DNA from: Neobacillus sp. PS2-9
GTDB taxonomy: Bacteria; Bacillota; Bacilli; Bacillales; Cytobacillaceae
DNA length: 64,000 bases
NCBI RefSeq assembly: GCF_030915525.1
Contig: NZ_CP133269.1
Location: 769,001-833,000, forward strand
Reading direction: 5' to 3'
The notes beneath the pieces are model-generated. The model had not been told where the DNA came from. It ran no database searches and saw nothing but the letters and a program-made list of their open reading frames with translations. Shown one piece after another: positions 34,257 to 43,186 of this stretch; the stretch's first letter is position 1, and every line of letters begins with the position of its first letter. The position numbers and the translations under genes were made by a program.

Positions 34257-36290
34257 TTATTTGTGAATTCTCTCCAAGCTCACTCTTCCTGAAAAAAAGG
34301 TAGCTCCGCCTCCCATGTCTGCGATGCGGTCGGGTGTGAGTTGGTTGACCAGCTGTTTTGTTCCATCTCGGTCGGCCCAAAGTCCTTGGGTAACCACGAC
34401 CCCGGGAAGAATACTTTCTCCAACAGAAGCCTTTAGCACACACTCCCCGAGATCGTTCCAGACACGAACTTGGTCGCCATCCCTAATTCCTAACGGAAGG
34501 GCATCCTTTTGATTGATATGCACACGTGGTTCTTTTTCCAGTGTGACGTGTTTAACATTATTAGAAAAAGTAGAGTTTAAGAAATTGTGATTAGGTCCTG
34601 GAACAAATTGAAAAGGATGGTCCCCGTCATCTATCAATGGTACGTATGTTGGCAAAGGTGGGTGCCCGGCCTCACGCATTCTCTCAGAATATAACTCTAT
34701 TTTCCCGCTAGGTGTCGCAAGTCTTCCAGGAAACATCGGTTTCACAGTTGCCTTCATGTATGAATGCTTGACGAGGGCATCATAATTGATTCCCTTGAGT
34801 CCTGTGTTCCGCGGATAATCAAGGGCTGTAGCAATCATCTCGGCCTCCGTCTCTTCTAAGGCAGGCTCAGCCAAGCCCATCTCTTTTGCCAGCAATCGGA
34901 AGACTTCCAAATTTGATTTTGACTCTCCATATGGCTCGATTACAGGTTGCTGAAGTTGAATGTAATGGTGCCAGTAGGAGGTATAAAAGTCCGTATTCTC
35001 AAAGGAGGAGGTCGCTGGTAAAACAAGGTCCGCATGCATGGCCGTTTCTGTTAAAAATAAATCATGAACCACGAGAAATAAGTCCTCACGTCCAAGACCT
35101 TCCCGAACTTTCCTACTGGAAGGCGCAACAACAGCAGGATTCGAACCATACACGTACAAGGAACGAATAGGCGGATCCAGTTTCAATAACGCCTCACCAA
35201 TCTGGTTCATATTAATTGATCTTGTCGCTTTCTTTTTCAAAAGGTCCGGCCGTTGCAAACCATTTGTATTGAATGAGAGATAGGCAGAATTTCCTTTAAT
35301 CGCACCGCCGCCTTTTACTAGCCATTGGCCGGTGAGGGCAGGTAAGCAGGAAACCGTACGGACGAACATGCCGCCGTTATCGTGATGCTGCGGTCCATTC
35401 CCGATCCGGATAAAAGAAGGAGAGGTTTTTCCGTACAAGCGGGCAAGCTTGAAAATATCTTCTGCCGGTACACCCGTGATGGTGGAAACAGTGTCGGGAT
35501 CGTATTGGCTGACATGCTCGCGCAGCTCTTCATGTCCAATCGTATAGGTCTGTAAAAAGTCGTGATCCACTAGGTTTTCTGCAAACAAAATATGCATCAC
35601 ACCAAGGGCAAGAGCGCTGTCCGTCCCTGGTAAAATCGGAATAAACCAATCTGCTAATCTACCCGTTTGATTTTTGTGGACATCAATCACAATAATTTTG
35701 GCTCCATTTTGCTTCCGTGCCTTTTGGGCCAGGGCTACCTGATGCATGTTAGTGCTAGCCGCATTAATCCCCCAAAAGAGGATGAGTTTGGATTCGATGG
35801 TGTCCTCAGGATCGATTCCTACGCTGCTGCCCATGGTATAGCTGTAGCCAACAGAGCCGGCAGAGGAACAAATCGTCCGGTCTAACTGGGAAGCACCCAA
35901 TTTGTTGAAGAAGCGGCGGTCCATACCCTCTGCGGTAAGCCGTCCCATGTTTCCATAAAAACTGTAGGGAAGGATGCTCTCCGGACCATCGGATGTAATC
36001 AGATCCTTCCAACGGGTTGTAATCGTACGGATGGCTTCATCCCAGCTGACCCGCTCAAACTTCCCTTCACCTTTGGCTCCGACTCGCTTGAGTGGATAGT
36101 TTAATCGCTTTTCGTCATAAATTCGTTCAGTCATATGGCGAACCTTGTTGCAAATATGCCCTCTCGTCACTGGATGCTCCGGATCGCCTTCAACCTTCAC
36201 AATTTTTCCATCCCTCTTATGTAAGAGCAGCCCACATTGATCAGGGCAATCGAGGGAGCAAACAGAGCGGAACACTCCATCTTGCTGCAT
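34257..36290 (-). CDS. Molybdopterin-dependent oxidoreductase (YoaE/YyaE-like)
   Basis: 677 residues, cytosolic member of the DMSO reductase family. The N terminus carries an iron-sulfur motif C-x3-C-x3-C (CSLDCPDQC), with the fourth cysteine in HICNK. Molybdopterin-binding blocks follow (YSFYGNMGRL, then GSVGYSYTMGSS and LFWGINAASTNMHQ, RIGNGPQHHDNGG). The C-terminal dinucleotide-binding domain ends with FVPGPNHNFLNSTF and HINQKDALPLGIRDGDQVRVWND. There is no Tat signal and no electron-transfer subunit nearby, as for YoaE/YyaE of B. subtilis, whose substrate is unknown. ATG 36290 follows GGGAGGG. Confidence 0.9.
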   Translation of the reverse strand: MQQDGVFRSVCSLDCPDQCGLLLHKRDGKIVKVEGDPEHPVTRGHICNKVRHMTERIYDEKRLNYPLKRVGAKGEGKFERVSWDEAIRTITTRWKDLITSDGPESILPYSFYGNMGRLTAEGMDRRFFNKLGASQLDRTICSSAGSVGYSYTMGSSVGIDPEDTIESKLILFWGINAASTNMHQVALAQKARKQNGAKIIVIDVHKNQTGRLADWFIPILPGTDSALALGVMHILFAENLVDHDFLQTYTIGHEELREHVSQYDPDTVSTITGVPAEDIFKLARLYGKTSPSFIRIGNGPQHHDNGGMFVRTVSCLPALTGQWLVKGGGAIKGNSAYLSFNTNGLQRPDLLKKKATRSINMNQIGEALLKLDPPIRSLYVYGSNPAVVAPSSRKVREGLGREDLFLVVHDLFLTETAMHADLVLPATSSFENTDFYTSYWHHYIQLQQPVIEPYGESKSNLEVFRLLAKEMGLAEPALEETEAEMIATALDYPRNTGLKGINYDALVKHSYMKATVKPMFPGRLATPSGKIELYSERMREAGHPPLPTYVPLIDDGDHPFQFVPGPNHNFLNSTFSNNVKHVTLEKEPRVHINQKDALPLGIRDGDQVRVWNDLGECVLKASVGESILPGVVVTQGLWADRDGTKQLVNQLTPDRIADMGGGATFFSGRVSLERIHK

Positions 36291-36353
36291 AGACCAAACC
36301 CTCCCTTAAACAAATGTAATCTTACCTTCTATCTTATCAGAAAATATGTCAGA

Positions 36354-36390
36354 GGGGGTCTGTCCCCATGTCAAAAGGGGCCTGACCCCA
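36354..36390. repeat. GGGGTC/GACCCC foldback between two minus-strand genes
   Basis: GGGGTCTGTCCCC and GGGGCCTGACCCC separated by ATGTCAAAA. Each half is itself palindromic and the two halves can pair. It resembles short dispersed repeats of Bacillaceae; there is no T run, so I do not call a terminator. Confidence 0.6.
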
Positions 36391-36408
36391 AGTCTAGCCC
36401 CCTTTGTC

Positions 36409-37467
36409 TTAATTGATTTTCTTTTTATCTTTACTCAAAATGGTAATTTCGTATGGGTCGTTCCGGACTTCTTTGGTTAAGTCATCTGTTTGAATGAAGC
36501 TGTTGATCTCATCTTCAATTCGTTTCGCGAGATCCTTCGCATCGCCGTCAGATGATTCGACCGATGTCTTAATCGTAATTTGCAGTGGAAGCGGGTGGAA
36601 GGAATAAGAAAAACCACTCACTTTAAACTCTTTGTTCGCCATAAGACCACCTACAAGAATACTAATGATGTTATTTTTCCCCCATCGTAATTCTTGTTCG
36701 CGCGCCGTCATATTGATTTTGCTGATTCGATACTTAAACTTGCCGCCATACAAAGCGGTTGTGGTGTCGAGGAACTGTTTCAGTTCTTCGGTTCTTGTTT
36801 CTGTTTTTGGAATAGCTACATATACAAATCTCTCAAACTGATTGATTCTAGCCTCAACTGGGAAGGGCATCTGGTAATGATTTTTTTCAAGATAGTCGAT
36901 AATTTGCTGCTGAAGAGCTTCACTTTCCTTTTGATACTTCTCTACTTTTGGATCTTCTTTTTCAGGAACGATGACTCTTTCACGCTTGGTGATTATATCA
37001 AAGCTGCCAAAATTATTGGCGATTAACGCGTTATTCACATTTTTCTCCACATGGCTCTTAATATTGTTGTAATCACTCTTCGAGTACCGCAGTCCCAATT
37101 TTACTTTTTTATCAGGTATGGATAATTCAAAGGAGCCAAGCTGGTACCCTTTGTCATTGGCGACATCACCAATCACTTCTGCCGCGGCATGTTTATATTC
37201 TTCTTGCTGGATAAACAAATGGAAGTAAGGGATCTTCGCTGCTACTTTGGCTGCACCGAGTGACAAATTGGCAGACCCAATTAAGATGACAAAAACAGCG
37301 GCAGCGGTAATGCCTGAAAAGAGCACTTTCCTCGAAGCTCTCTTTTTTGTTACCAATCGGGGTTCGCCGTTTTGCTGCTTAATTTTATTTAAAACATTTT
37401 GCTTATGTTCGTTCTTAAATTGTAGTTCATCCAATACAGCTTTAGGGTATTTCACATTATTTTTCAT
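36409..37467 (-). CDS. Putative anti-sigma factor (membrane protein)
   Basis: 352 residues. A cytoplasmic N-terminal part (1-46) rich in charge, one membrane segment (about 49-70, VLFSGITAAAVFVILIGSA) and a large extracytoplasmic domain containing YSKSDYNNIKSHVEKNVNN, a coiled stretch (KYQKESEALQQQIIDYL) and a C-terminal DUF4030-like region. The gene overlaps the 3' end of the ECF sigma gene by 11 bp, the usual layout of a sigma/anti-sigma pair. The N terminus does not show the zinc anti-sigma motif, so the binding mode is open. The functional assignment rests on context and topology. Confidence 0.7.
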   Translation of the reverse strand: MKNNVKYPKAVLDELQFKNEHKQNVLNKIKQQNGEPRLVTKKRASRKVLFSGITAAAVFVILIGSANLSLGAAKVAAKIPYFHLFIQQEEYKHAAAEVIGDVANDKGYQLGSFELSIPDKKVKLGLRYSKSDYNNIKSHVEKNVNNALIANNFGSFDIITKRERVIVPEKEDPKVEKYQKESEALQQQIIDYLEKNHYQMPFPVEARINQFERFVYVAIPKTETRTEELKQFLDTTTALYGGKFKYRISKINMTAREQELRWGKNNIISILVGGLMANKEFKVSGFSYSFHPLPLQITIKTSVESSDGDAKDLAKRIEDEINSFIQTDDLTKEVRNDPYEITILSKDKKKIN

Positions 37468-38026
37468 AAATATTGCTCCCCTTTAATGATGTTTTTAATG
37501 AATTTCTTCCGCGATGAAGCCTGGTTTTTACTGTATTGGTATTGAGATTTAAAAGCTTGGCAATCTCATCGACGGTACATTCCTCATAGTAATAAAGGGT
37601 AATCACTTCTCTCAATTTGATTGGGAGAGAGAGCACCTGTTGAAAAATCAACTCTTTCTCTTCACTCTCAATCATTTTCATATCTGCTGTAGGTGCCCCA
37701 CTTTTTAAAATCATTTGTAAAAAGTCTTTGTATTGAAGGTTTCTAAAGGACCAACTTTTCAATACGTCCTTGCATTTATTGGCAGTGATTCGGTATAGCC
37801 AGGTTTTATAGGTCGACCGGTTTTGGAAATCGTCTAGGTGGTTATAGCAGCTGATAAATACCTCCTGTGAAATATCCTCAGCCAATTCTTTATTTTTGAC
37901 ATATGTAAACGCAAGTCGAACGACCATATCTCCATATTCATCCATTAACCAGGCAAGTTGATCATCCTTGGATAAATAGCTAATTTCATTAGGTGTCGAA
38001 TGTTCTTTTCTTTTTATAACATACAC
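37457..38026 (-). CDS. ECF-subfamily RNA polymerase sigma factor
   Basis: 189 residues from GTG 38026, about ten bases after AAAGGGGG. Region 2: MVVRLAFTYVKNKELAEDISQEVFISCY and TYKTWLYRITANKCKDVLKSW. Region 4: LREVITLYYYEECTVDEIAKLLNLNTNTVKTRLHRGR. The length is normal for ECF factors. An ECF-type promoter (GGAACC, 15 bases, CGTCTA) lies just upstream, which suggests autoregulation. Co-transcribed with the overlapping putative anti-sigma gene. Confidence 0.92.
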   Translation of the reverse strand: MYVIKRKEHSTPNEISYLSKDDQLAWLMDEYGDMVVRLAFTYVKNKELAEDISQEVFISCYNHLDDFQNRSTYKTWLYRITANKCKDVLKSWSFRNLQYKDFLQMILKSGAPTADMKMIESEEKELIFQQVLSLPIKLREVITLYYYEECTVDEIAKLLNLNTNTVKTRLHRGRNSLKTSLKGSNIYEK

Positions 38027-38051
38027 TTCGATATCCCCCTTTCCTACAAAC

Positions 38052-38079
38052 TTAGACGAAGCGAAGTGGTTTAGGTTCC
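38052..38079 (-). promoter_or_regulatory. ECF-type promoter of the sigma/anti-sigma operon
   Basis: On the minus strand GGAACC (38079-38074), 15 bases, CGTCTAAG (38058-38051). This closely matches ECF promoters of the sigma M/W/X group (-35 GAAAC or GGAAC, -10 CGTCT). The start of the sigma gene is about 25 bases farther on. Confidence 0.7.
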
Positions 38080-38130
38080 GGAAAAATTCCTGTTAAGTTT
38101 AATAGTACCATTTCTTCTTGTTTGATTTTT

Positions 38131-38181
38131 GTTGAAATGTCTGTTGATTTCCGCTCAAGAAGCTTCGCTTTCCGCGGGAAG
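38131..38181. mobile_element. Truncated MITE-like element, copy 4
   Basis: Carries GTCTGTTGATTTCCGCTC and CTTCGCTTTCCGCGGG, the left half of the element, then stops at GGAAGAGGCTGA. Confidence 0.65.
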
Positions 38182-38285
38182 AGGCTGATTTTTTTCACAC
38201 ACTTTTCACACATTTATTCCGAAGTTCTGCCTAACCCGTTGGCTATACTGAGAGGGTAAGTAAGACAAGCGAAGGAGAGATAAAG

Positions 38286-38792
38286 ATGAAGCTGAAAAAA
38301 GGATTAGCTGTTGGAATTGGCGCCCTGTTGCTGTTAGGCGGGACATATCAAATTCAGAGTGCATATGCGGCTGATAACCCTCAAACCGTCGTGGCAAAAG
38401 AACATAACGGGAAAAAGTTCGATAAATTAAGTAAATACCAGGAGAAAATCCATCAGGTCAACCAACTGCGTGAAGAGCGGTTAGACCTGAAAAAACAAAT
38501 GGTCGAGAAAAAGGACCAGTTAGTTGATTTATTTTTAACAGCAAAAAAGAGTGGAAATAAAGAGGCTCTGAAGCAGGTAAAGGAAAGTAAAAAGCAGTTG
38601 AAAACAAGAAATGGCGAATTGAAAGCCCTTCTAACAAAGGGCAAGGATGAGAGGAAGGAACTGCAGGAGGCGGTAAAAGCGGGCGATGCCACTGAACAGT
38701 TCGACAAGGTCATTGAGGTTCAGAAACAAGTCAACGACAAGATGAAAGAGCAGTTGTCGCTTCTTAATCAAATGATTGACAGTTTAAAATAG
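38286..38792 (+). CDS. Secreted helical/coiled-coil protein next to a two-component system
   Basis: 168 residues with a cleavable signal peptide (MKLKKGLAVGIG, cleavage near AYA-ADN). The rest is highly charged, nearly all helical and rich in Lys, Glu, Gln and Leu, with a coiled-coil pattern from about 45 to 165 (LREERLDLKKQMVEKKDQLVD and so on). Size and character recall extracytoplasmic modulators such as CpxP/Spy in Gram-negatives, but I see no LTxxQ motif. ATG 38286 follows GAAGGAGAG. It is separated from the response regulator by a terminator and about 70 bp, so the three genes may be functionally linked. Confidence 0.65.
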   Translation: MKLKKGLAVGIGALLLLGGTYQIQSAYAADNPQTVVAKEHNGKKFDKLSKYQEKIHQVNQLREERLDLKKQMVEKKDQLVDLFLTAKKSGNKEALKQVKESKKQLKTRNGELKALLTKGKDERKELQEAVKAGDATEQFDKVIEVQKQVNDKMKEQLSLLNQMIDSLK

Positions 38793-38801
38793 TATCGTTC
38801 G

Positions 38802-38834
38802 AAAGAGATAGTGTTAGAATGCTATCTCTTTTTT
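38802..38834 (+). terminator. Terminator or attenuator upstream of the OmpR-type regulator gene
   Basis: AAAGAGATAG and CTATCTCTTT arms, 10-base loop, six T. Confidence 0.8.
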
Positions 38835-38864
38835 ACTATATAATAGGGACGAGGTGAAGCACTG

Positions 38865-39542
38865 ATGAAGCATATTTTTGTGATAGATGATGAAAAGAAT
38901 ATCCGCGATATTTTGCAAAAATACATGGAAAGCGAAGGCTACAAAGTCACCCTTTTTTCAGATGGGGTGAATGTCTATCAGGAGATGCTGCGCTTAAAAC
39001 CGGATTTGTTGGTGGTTGATATCATGCTTCCTCATATGGATGGGCTCGAGCTTTGTAAAGAGATTCGCAAATCGAGTGAAATTCCGATTATTTTTGTGTC
39101 GGCCCGGGACGGGGAGTTTGACCGTATTCTAGGGCTAGAGCTTGGTGGCGATGATTATTTAACAAAGCCGTTTAGTCCAAGAGAACTGATGGTTCGTATT
39201 AAAAATATATTTAAACGGATGGAAAAAACAACTGTAAGTAAACCGCAAATGCTGACAATCCGCGATTTAATGATTGATTTTGAGCGAAGATACATAGAAA
39301 AAGAGGGACTTGAAATCAAATTAACAACCAAAGAATATGATTTATTTATTTTTCTAGCCCGGAATAAAGGAAAGCCGTTCACGAGGGAAGAACTACTCGA
39401 GTTTATTTGGGGGTATGAATATACCGGGGATGGTCGGCTGATTGATGATCTCGTGAAGCGCGTTCGTAAAAAGCTAGAGCAGCACGAATCTTCGGTTGAA
39501 CTCTCAACGATTTGGGGTTATGGATACAGGGTGGATGATTAA
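38865..39542 (+). CDS. OmpR-family response regulator
   Basis: 225 residues. Receiver: DDEKNIRDIL, phosphoacceptor in VVDIMLPHMDG, then TKPFSPRE. C-terminal winged helix: TTKEYDLFIFLARNKGKPFTREELLEFIWG and RLIDDLVKRVRKKLE. ATG 38865 lies eight bases after GAGGTG. The kinase gene begins immediately after the stop codon. Probably regulates its own operon and perhaps the upstream secreted helical protein. Confidence 0.92.
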   Translation: MKHIFVIDDEKNIRDILQKYMESEGYKVTLFSDGVNVYQEMLRLKPDLLVVDIMLPHMDGLELCKEIRKSSEIPIIFVSARDGEFDRILGLELGGDDYLTKPFSPRELMVRIKNIFKRMEKTTVSKPQMLTIRDLMIDFERRYIEKEGLEIKLTTKEYDLFIFLARNKGKPFTREELLEFIWGYEYTGDGRLIDDLVKRVRKKLEQHESSVELSTIWGYGYRVDD

Positions 39543-40883
39543 ATGAGAATTGGCGCAAAGCTCTTATTCACATATTTTCTATTAATTATTAGTATTTTTT
39601 TGATTACTAGCCTAACTTTTCATTTCATTGCCCAGCGTTATTTAATTCATGAAACCAAGCAGCAGTTGCATAAGGAAGCCAGTGTGGTGAGTCAATTACT
39701 AGGGAAGACGGTTCTATCAAGTCTAACGGTTAAAGAACAGCTGGTGAATCGCAAGGCCCTGGCGCTGTCGGAACGGTTGCTTTCTTCGGAATTAATTATT
39801 TGGAACAAGAATCAGGTAATTGTTTATACGGATTTAAAGGCTGCGGCCCTCGTTGAATTTAGGAAGGATCCGGATAGAAGGTTTATCTCCGAGACCGTAA
39901 AGATTTCGTCTAAAAATGGGAAAACAAAAGGATATGTCACTCTGGTCCAAAGACTTGTCGAAATAAAAGAAATTAATCGTCTTATGCGAAGGTCACAGTT
40001 AATTAGTTTAGTTATTTCAGCTTTAATTGCCGTTGGTCTGGGTGTCTTTTTTAAAAAGAACTTAACGCGACCGATTCGAAGATTGACAGAGCATATGAAG
40101 CATTTTTCGCTCAAAGGTTTGGACCAGGAAATTAAGCTGGAGTCAAAGGATGAAGTGGGGGAATTAGCCGCCAGCTTTAATGCGTTGTCTCGAAGGTTGA
40201 AGCAGTATGATGCTGATCAAAAAATCTTTTTTCAGAATGCTTCCCATGAGTTAAAAACTCCGTTAATGGCGATTCAGGGAAATGCAGAGGGGATTTTGGA
40301 TGGAGTGGTGACTGGTGAAGACGTGACTGCCAGTCTCAATGTCATCATTGCCGAAAGCCAGCGCTTGAAACGGATTGTCGAAGGTATCACATATTTAGCG
40401 AAGCTGGAGAGTGTCGAGGAGAGCTTTGTGTTTAGGCGGGAGTCACTAGATGTGATTGTTGGGGAGGCTGTGGAGAGTGTTAGGGCACTGGCTGAGCAAC
40501 GCGGGATTGAGATTGGTGTAGAAAGTGGAGTGGTGGAACCGGTCTTGGTGGATGGCGAAAAGATGAAAAGGGCGTTTATCAATTTATTAGGGAATGCGAT
40601 CCGATTTGCGAAATCTACTGTTTCCGTCATGTCCGAAGTGTCAGAGGATGGAACTGCTGTCTTGGTGGAGGTGGCGGACGATGGAAAGGGATTTGCACCC
40701 GGAGAAGAGATGAAGGTGTTCCAACGTTTTTATAGCGGTGATGAAGGTGGCTCAGGAATGGGCCTTGCTATAACCAAGGCCATCATTGAGGGACACGGCG
40801 GATCAATTACTGCGTTTAATCGGGGGCAGGGAGGAGCGGTGTTCCAAATTAGCTTGAAGGAAAACCTAAATACAAACAAATAA
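39543..40883 (+). CDS. Membrane sensor histidine kinase with HAMP domain
   Basis: 446 residues. Two membrane segments (about 9-29 and 155-178) flank an extracytoplasmic sensor of about 125 residues. A HAMP linker (about 178-230), HisKA with the phosphohistidine in NASHELKTPLMAIQG, and an ATPase domain with LLGNAIRFA, VADDGKGFAPGEE and GMGLAITKAII follow. It forms an operon with the preceding response regulator (no gap) and ends at a strong terminator. The signal is unknown; the neighbouring secreted helical protein is a candidate modulator. Confidence 0.92.
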   Translation: MRIGAKLLFTYFLLIISIFLITSLTFHFIAQRYLIHETKQQLHKEASVVSQLLGKTVLSSLTVKEQLVNRKALALSERLLSSELIIWNKNQVIVYTDLKAAALVEFRKDPDRRFISETVKISSKNGKTKGYVTLVQRLVEIKEINRLMRRSQLISLVISALIAVGLGVFFKKNLTRPIRRLTEHMKHFSLKGLDQEIKLESKDEVGELAASFNALSRRLKQYDADQKIFFQNASHELKTPLMAIQGNAEGILDGVVTGEDVTASLNVIIAESQRLKRIVEGITYLAKLESVEESFVFRRESLDVIVGEAVESVRALAEQRGIEIGVESGVVEPVLVDGEKMKRAFINLLGNAIRFAKSTVSVMSEVSEDGTAVLVEVADDGKGFAPGEEMKVFQRFYSGDEGGSGMGLAITKAIIEGHGGSITAFNRGQGGAVFQISLKENLNTNK

Positions 40884-40924
40884 AAAGAAGATACCGTGCC
40901 ATACCGGCGAGGTATCTTCTTTTT
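40883..40924. terminator. Terminator after the kinase gene, possibly bidirectional
   Basis: AAAGAAGATACC and GGTATCTTCTTT arms, 15-base loop containing a second small stem, T on both sides. Confidence 0.82.
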
Positions 40925-40940
40925 GGTATCATCTGTGTTA

Positions 40941-40961
40941 TCAGGCACCAGTCATGGACGT
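40941..40961. repeat. Dispersed CAGGCACC / GGACGTCC element, copy 3
   Basis: TCAGGCACCAGTCATGGACG: half of the GGTGYCWGRCACC palindrome followed by a TGGAC box, next to the 3' end of the amidase gene. Confidence 0.5.
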
Positions 40962-40983
40962 CCCCAATGCTTGTCCAATTTAC

Positions 40984-42780
40984 TTACAGATTGAAAAACT
41001 TCAATACGCCATTGATTAACCCAGTGACCAATTTGTTCTGGTAGGTGTCGCTTGTCAGGTTGGCTCGTTCCGTCGGATTAGAGACGAAGCCAATTTCCAC
41101 TAAGACAGCTGGTGCTTCATTATCCCTAATTACACGGAAGCTTTCGTCCTTAATTCCCCTAGTGACAGCACCTGTTATCTTAATTAGTTCGTTTTGCAGG
41201 AAAGTTGCCAACTGTTTACTTTCCTCAGGCATAACACCGTCAACAGAATTATAATACGATTCTATCCCCGATGCGCTTGTGCTGACAGATGAATTGACAT
41301 GAATACTAATAAAGGCGTCCGGTTTAATAGAGTTGGAGTATATCACTCTATTATCTAATGAAATAAATTCATCCTTACTTCTTGTCATATACACTGTTGC
41401 ACCATGACTTCTTAGTGCATCCGCAAATTTCAAGCTTACTTGTAAATTAATATTTTTTTCATATACTCCGTCAGTATTAGCACCGCTATCATATCCACCA
41501 TGTCCGGGATCAATGACAATTGTTTTCCCATTTAAATCATTTGTAATCGGGACCCAGACACCGTTTGAATCTAAAAAGAATTTTTCACTATTCACGGTAA
41601 TCCATCCTGTTTGCATGATACCGTTAGCATCAAAATAGTACCAAAGCCCTTTATCTTGGAACCAACCGGTTACCATGGCTCCTGTCTGGTTTAGGTAGAA
41701 CTTCTTTCCATCTAATTTGAGCCAGCCTGTTTGCATAGCCCCACTGCCATTTAGATAATACTTCTTATTGCTATCCAATACCCAGCCTGTCTGCATTTGG
41801 CCTTGATCATTAAGATAGTACCATTTGCCGCCATCACGCACCCAGCCTGTGCTCATGGAAAAATCACTCGCTAAATAGTACCAGGTGTTATTCAAAAAGA
41901 GCCAGCCTTTTTTTAGAACACCAGCATTATCTGCGTAATATTTCTTGGCACCTGACATAACCCAGCCTGCAGTGTTCAGAACTCCCTCGTTATTAAAATA
42001 GTAAGTTTTACTAGCCAGTGTGGTCATTCCTGTGGTTAACGCACCACTACTATTAAAATAGTATTTCTTCCCTTGCTCCTCAACCCAACCTGTTAACATT
42101 ACTCCATTCTGATCTAAGAAGTATTTCTTGTCCTTGTCGATAATCCAGCCGGCTTGAACAAGTCCTTCTGTGTTTGAAAAATACCATTTTCCATTTACGA
42201 ATCTCCACCCGAAGGCTAGAGTTCCATCTGTGGTAAAAAGGTACTTTTTTCCAGCGATTTCGGTTACATTGGTTGCAGCAGACCCATCGTTCTTAAAGTA
42301 GTACTTCTTACCATTCACTTCCTGCCATTTGTTTGCAAGCATAACACCATCATTGTTCAAATAGTATAGCTTGGAATTAATGGAAAGAAGGCCGCTCGTT
42401 CGCTCGCCGCTTGAATTTAAGTAATACCAATCTGTCCCTAGTAACAGCCACCCGGTTTTCATCGCACCATCTGTTTGAAGGAAGTACCATTTATTATTGA
42501 TGTTCACCCAGCCCGTTTTCATTGAACCATCTGCCTGTAGGTAATACCATTTTCCTTTGTCAAGGAGCCACCCGGTCTTCATAATCCCTTTGGCATCAAG
42601 GTAATACCATTTTTCTCTTATGAAAATCCATCCTTTTACAGGAGCATCATTTTGATAATAATACCACTTTCCGTTTTCCAGCTTCCAGCCTGTAGTCGCT
42701 GCATAGGACGGAGTAAAACCTATCCCCAAGTTCATGAGTAATAATACAAAAATTGATAAGAGTAAAATTTTTTTCTTCAA
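40984..42780 (-). CDS. N-acetylmuramoyl-L-alanine amidase with 19 wall-binding repeats
   Basis: 598 residues from TTG 42780 (AAAGGGA nine bases upstream). A signal peptide (MKKKILLLSIFVLLL, cleavage near SYA-ATT) is followed by about 19 choline-binding-type repeats of 20 residues (GW-x8-WYYL-x3-G-x-M-x-T), residues about 31-412. The Amidase_3 domain lies at about 418-598, with zinc ligands in DPGHGG, E in VYEKN and H in IHVNSS, and the catalytic glutamate in VLVEIGF. It cleaves the lactyl-amide bond of peptidoglycan. The repeat type is common in streptococcal and clostridial lytic enzymes; in Bacillaceae the ligand is unknown. Confidence 0.92.
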   Translation of the reverse strand: MKKKILLLSIFVLLLMNLGIGFTPSYAATTGWKLENGKWYYYQNDAPVKGWIFIREKWYYLDAKGIMKTGWLLDKGKWYYLQADGSMKTGWVNINNKWYFLQTDGAMKTGWLLLGTDWYYLNSSGERTSGLLSINSKLYYLNNDGVMLANKWQEVNGKKYYFKNDGSAATNVTEIAGKKYLFTTDGTLAFGWRFVNGKWYFSNTEGLVQAGWIIDKDKKYFLDQNGVMLTGWVEEQGKKYYFNSSGALTTGMTTLASKTYYFNNEGVLNTAGWVMSGAKKYYADNAGVLKKGWLFLNNTWYYLASDFSMSTGWVRDGGKWYYLNDQGQMQTGWVLDSNKKYYLNGSGAMQTGWLKLDGKKFYLNQTGAMVTGWFQDKGLWYYFDANGIMQTGWITVNSEKFFLDSNGVWVPITNDLNGKTIVIDPGHGGYDSGANTDGVYEKNINLQVSLKFADALRSHGATVYMTRSKDEFISLDNRVIYSNSIKPDAFISIHVNSSVSTSASGIESYYNSVDGVMPEESKQLATFLQNELIKITGAVTRGIKDESFRVIRDNEAPAVLVEIGFVSNPTERANLTSDTYQNKLVTGLINGVLKFFNL

Positions 42781-43186
42781 CGCTAAAATTCCCTTTCTGT
42801 GCTAAGTGTCACTCTAAAGAGTCGCTACAGTCTCGAGTTACAGAGCTGTATTTCTGCCTCTACTAGATTTCTCACACTCCTTTTGCTCTAGAGGTCTTGT
42901 GTAGTTACTTACCAAAAACTACGAGTCTATCCTAAATTTGTTAATTTTATATTAAACTGTATTTTTAAGATTGTGAAGCGCAAATCGACAATCTTTTTTA
43001 TTCCTTAGTTTTGAAAACGCATAATCTGTACGGTGTTGGGGCCATTTAATAAAACAGTTGATTAGGTGGGGAATTTGTTGAATAACCACGAAACATGCCT
43101 TTTAAAAATTATCCGACTTGGGCAGGCACCCGATGACCAAGTCATTAGTAAGATAGGGATAGGTAGGAAATAGGAGGGGGAGAGCT
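42781..43186. other. Gene-free region between the amidase and ferritin-like genes
   Basis: Upstream of two divergent genes. On the amidase side several short inverted pairs occur (ACTCT-TT-AGAGT; ACAGCTCTGT; CTCTAGAG), so the leader could be structured, but I could not match it to a riboswitch class. No ORF was seen. Confidence 0.4.

Noticed and set aside
36354..36390. Intrinsic terminator after the anti-sigma gene
   Set aside because: Stable GC foldback but no T run on either strand; listed as a repeat instead.
42781..43010. A known riboswitch in the amidase leader
   Set aside because: Several short stems occur, but I could not match the ydaO, GEMM-II or other cell-wall-linked riboswitch consensus.
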